Source: Streptomyces chryseus (GTDB lineage Bacteria; Actinomycetota; Actinomycetes; Streptomycetales; Streptomycetaceae). Taken from it: 64,000 nt of DNA. A program made the position numbers and the translations under genes. The stretch covers positions 186,001 through 250,000 of the forward strand of contig NZ_BMVO01000005.1 in assembly GCF_014650755.1 (NCBI RefSeq). Direction: 5' to 3'. Below the pieces are notes generated by a model, which was not told the origin of the DNA, made no database searches, and saw nothing but the letters and a program-made list of their open reading frames with translations. Shown piece after piece: positions 61,807 through 64,000 of the stretch (positions are counted from its first letter, which is position 1; each line of letters starts with the position of its first letter).

Positions 61807-61880
61807 CTGGCGGGGACCTTTCGCGGGGCCGCGCACCCGCGCGGTCGGAACGCCCCGGCGCGGCCTGTAGCGTCGGGGGC

Positions 61881-62564
61881 ATGGAGCACTCTGTAGTGGA
61901 TGTCGGTGACGTGCGTCTGGCCTACCGGACCTGGGGCGACGCGTTCGGGGCGCCGGTCGTCCTCCTGCACGCGCTCGGCTCGTCCTCCGCGAGCTGGGAG
62001 GAGGCCGGGCAGGCGCTCGGCGAGGAATGGCGGGTCTACGCGATCGACCTGCGCGGGCACGGCGAGAGCGACTGGCCCGACGAGTACTCCGTCGAGCTCA
62101 TGCGGGACGACGTCCTGGGCTTCCTGGACGAACTGGAACTGGACCGGGTCGGAGTGGTGGGCCACGGCATGGGCGGCGTCGTCGCCCGCCTGCTGGCGCA
62201 GGACAACTCGGACCGGGTGGAGCGGCTCGTCCTGGAGGAGACCCCGCCGCCGTTCCCCGGCGTCACGGAGGCGTCGACCGCGCGCCCCGACGAACCGCTG
62301 GACTACGACTGGCCCGTCGTCGCGGCCGTCACGGGCCAGCTCGCCGACCCCGACCCGGACTGGGCCGAGGCGCTCGGCGAGATCGTCGCCCCGACCATGA
62401 TCATCACGGGTGGCCCGGACAGCTCCCTGCCGCAGGACCGGATGCCGGACATGGCCGCGCTCATCCCCGACTGCCGGCTCATCACCATCCCGGCCGGACA
62501 TTACGTACATGAGGAGCGCCCCCGCCCGTTCGCGCATGAGGTCACCGAGTTCATGACCAGCTGA
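61881..62564 (+). CDS. Alpha/beta hydrolase-fold protein without Ser nucleophile
   Basis: A 227-residue alpha/beta-hydrolase. It has the oxyanion HALGSSSASW segment, YAIDLRGHGESDWP, the nucleophile elbow VGVVGHGMGGVVARLL, the acid region PTMIITGGPDSSLP and the terminal His in PAGHYVHEE. The elbow normally reads GHSMGG; here Gly occupies the nucleophile position. Since the rest of the fold is intact, the protein may be non-catalytic or perform cofactor-free non-hydrolytic chemistry. ATG 61881 follows GTCGGGGG. No operon partner is evident. Confidence 0.8.
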   Translation: MEHSVVDVGDVRLAYRTWGDAFGAPVVLLHALGSSSASWEEAGQALGEEWRVYAIDLRGHGESDWPDEYSVELMRDDVLGFLDELELDRVGVVGHGMGGVVARLLAQDNSDRVERLVLEETPPPFPGVTEASTARPDEPLDYDWPVVAAVTGQLADPDPDWAEALGEIVAPTMIITGGPDSSLPQDRMPDMAALIPDCRLITIPAGHYVHEERPRPFAHEVTEFMTS

Positions 62565-62694
62565 CTCCGGCGGATGCCACCACCCCGTACCGGCTGATCC
62601 CCAGGACGCCCGCGCGGCCCGGCCGGTTCACAGCGGGCCGGAGCCGGTCCCGCCGTCCGGTCGCCGCGGCCACGAGGGCGAAGTGGCGCCGGGG

Positions 62695-63390
62695 TCAGCG
62701 GTGGTACCAGTCCGTGCTGTCGCTGATGGCGATCGAGACGTACGTCTGATGGATCGCCACCAGCGACGCCACCACCCGGGGGTCCCACTGGCCCCGCACG
62801 ACCCGGTAGTCGCCGGCCAGGCCGCGGAAGGACATCACGGCCCGGCCCGCGCCGTCGCGCCACACGATGCGACGCGGCGTCGTGACCGGGTCCTGCGCCA
62901 TGCCGGTGAAGGCGGCGAACAGCAGCGCCACGTTGACGGGCAGGAGCACCGTCCACCACAGCGCCCACCACATCAGGCGCCCGGCCGAGCCGCGCACCGG
63001 GGGCGTGCCGGCCTGCTCCACGGTCCAGTGGGAACGCCCGATCCGGAAGATCCGCCCGCGCCGCAGCGAGATGCGGCCGATCGGCGCCCCGTCCGCGTCC
63101 AGCACCCGGTACACGAAACGCGGGCCGCCGAATCCGAAGCCGGTGCCGTGCTCCGTCGTCACCGAGGCGAGGACCTCACCGCACCGCTCGTCGGCGAACA
63201 GCAGGATCTCCCGGGCGCCCGGGAGGTACGCGTTCGGGCCTCCGGCGGCCGTGTTGCGCAGCAGGTACGCCACGGGACGCGCGCCCTGCGCCGTACCGTC
63301 GTCGGCGACCACGCGGACGGGTGCCCCCGGCCCGGGGGTGAGGGACGCGTCGCGGCCGCGGGGGTCGAGCATTCTGTACGTGATCGCCAT
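62695..63390 (-). CDS. Hypothetical membrane-anchored protein
   Basis: A 231-residue protein. Residues about 1-125 and 170-231 are strand-rich, with patterns such as REILLFADERCGEVLASVTT, FVYRVLDADGAPIGRISLRR and RRIVWRDGAGRAVMSFRG, interrupted by one strong hydrophobic helix (LMWWALWWTVLLPVNVALLF) at about 140-160. The repeated short strands faintly recall the LURP-one/scramblase-related barrel, but no motif is decisive. The start is ATG 63390 with AGGGGG upstream. It is monocistronic. I do not assign a function. Confidence 0.65.
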   Translation of the reverse strand: MAITYRMLDPRGRDASLTPGPGAPVRVVADDGTAQGARPVAYLLRNTAAGGPNAYLPGAREILLFADERCGEVLASVTTEHGTGFGFGGPRFVYRVLDADGAPIGRISLRRGRIFRIGRSHWTVEQAGTPPVRGSAGRLMWWALWWTVLLPVNVALLFAAFTGMAQDPVTTPRRIVWRDGAGRAVMSFRGLAGDYRVVRGQWDPRVVASLVAIHQTYVSIAISDSTDWYHR

Positions 63391-63539
63391 CCGGGCGGCC
63401 CCCTATTTCGTGATCCGGTCCGTTCTGGGGCGTCAGCCTAATAGCGGGGTTCGCGCGCACTCTTGCCGGGCGTCGCCCCACGTGGCATACAGGTCTGGAC
63501 CATTGTCCCCGGCTGTCCCCCCGGATGGAGGGTCCGACC

Positions 63540-64000
63540 GTGCAACGCCCCACCGTACGCACCGGTTCGATCTGTTCTGCCGTCACCCTGCTCACCCTGG
63601 TGGGGGTGGCGGTCGGCGGCTGCACCGGCTCCGGGCCCGACCGGGACACCGAGAAACCCTCCCGGCCCGGCGCGGTGACGGCCCAGGCGGGCAGCGCCAC
63701 CTCGGTGCACGTGATGTGGGACCGGTCCACGGACAACAGGGCCGTCGCCGGGTACGAGGTGTACGAGAACGGTGCCCGGATCAAGACCGTCACCGGGACG
63801 CGGCACATGGTCGACATCGACCGGCTCGCGCCCTCGACCGGGTACACCTTCACCGTCCGCGCGCGGGACGCCGCCGGCAATCTCTCCGCCGCCGGCGCGG
63901 CCGCCCCCGTCACGACCCCGGCCCGCACACCGGACGACCGGAAGCCGCCCTCGGCGCCCGCGAAGCTGCGGGGGCGGATCGAGGGGACCGGCGCCGTGCG
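63540..64000 (+). CDS. Fibronectin type III lipoprotein, 5' part (runs off the window)
   Basis: The first 153 codons of a gene that continues past position 64000. The signal has lipobox VGVAVGGC (Cys at about residue 28). A linker and one fibronectin type III domain follow: RPGAVTAQAGSATSVHVMWD, GYEVYENGARIKTV, LAPSTGYTFTVRARDAAGNL. A Pro-rich linker begins what looks like a second repeat (RKPPSAPAKLRG). FN3 domains of this type usually flank chitinase or other carbohydrate-active domains in Streptomyces, and a chitosanase lies 1.7 kb away. GTG 63540 follows TGGAGGG. Confidence 0.82.
   Translation, partial: MQRPTVRTGSICSAVTLLTLVGVAVGGCTGSGPDRDTEKPSRPGAVTAQAGSATSVHVMWDRSTDNRAVAGYEVYENGARIKTVTGTRHMVDIDRLAPSTGYTFTVRARDAAGNLSAAGAAAPVTTPARTPDDRKPPSAPAKLRGRIEGTGAV

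Overview
The window is a high-GC chromosomal segment with third-position G/C codon bias, GTG starts and many ATGA/GTGA stop-start overlaps. Gene content points to a Streptomyces or very close relative: PucR, DUF2637, CorA, an rppA/P450 pair, a mycothiol-dependent formaldehyde dehydrogenase and a DmdR-type iron box. I saw no rRNA, tRNA, CRISPR array, insertion sequence or phage module.

Layout. 0-11 kb holds mixed housekeeping and regulatory genes: DUF456, a TrmB/LuxR-type regulator, a PP2C-like protein, pyruvate oxidase, a secreted protein, an anti-sigma-like ATPase, DUF2637, a FhuF-like iron protein behind an iron box, a GntR regulator and a TPR-like protein. 11.6-20.5 kb is a purine-oxidation block: pucR divergent from a three-subunit xanthine dehydrogenase, an AzgA-type permease and XdhC. 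20.5-22.5 kb has a DUF2809 protein and a GH6 cellulase with a CebR-like box. 22.4-30.2 kb is a probable glycine-betaine demethylation cluster: Rieske ferredoxin, a collapsed reductase, IclR, mycothiol formaldehyde dehydrogenase, dimethylglycine dehydrogenase-like flavoprotein, sarcosine oxidase-like flavoprotein and a Rieske oxygenase. 30.4-35.4 kb mixes intact genes (EgtC-like amidotransferase, CorA, AlkZ-like winged-helix protein) with three broken ones (ClC channel, acyl-CoA synthetase tail, GNAT).

36.4-58.3 kb is dominated by urate and glyoxylate metabolism: gcl, catalase, garR and hyi, then uraD-uraH-uricase-permease-8-oxoguanine deaminase-permease. Between them lie a vanadium haloperoxidase, a P450/THN-synthase pair, a MacAB-like exporter operon and a small secreted protein. 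Purine bases become urate, then allantoin, with glyoxylate made later by enzymes not in this window. Gcl, Hyi and GarR channel glyoxylate to glycerate, and catalase removes H2O2 made by uricase. Two shared operator motifs tie these parts together: a 15-bp palindrome upstream of both catalase and the uricase operon, and a pair of 15-bp dyads 21 bp apart upstream of both gcl and hyi-garR.

58.3-60.8 kb is the most unusual locus. It is a four-gene, stop-start-coupled minus-strand operon resembling a lasso-peptide pathway. The 60-residue Cys-rich precursor has a plausible 9-residue macrolactam core, but the B2 and cyclase homologues lack the expected catalytic residues. The window ends with a GH46 chitosanase lipoprotein, an alpha/beta hydrolase without the usual nucleophile, a membrane protein of unknown function and a truncated fibronectin-III lipoprotein.
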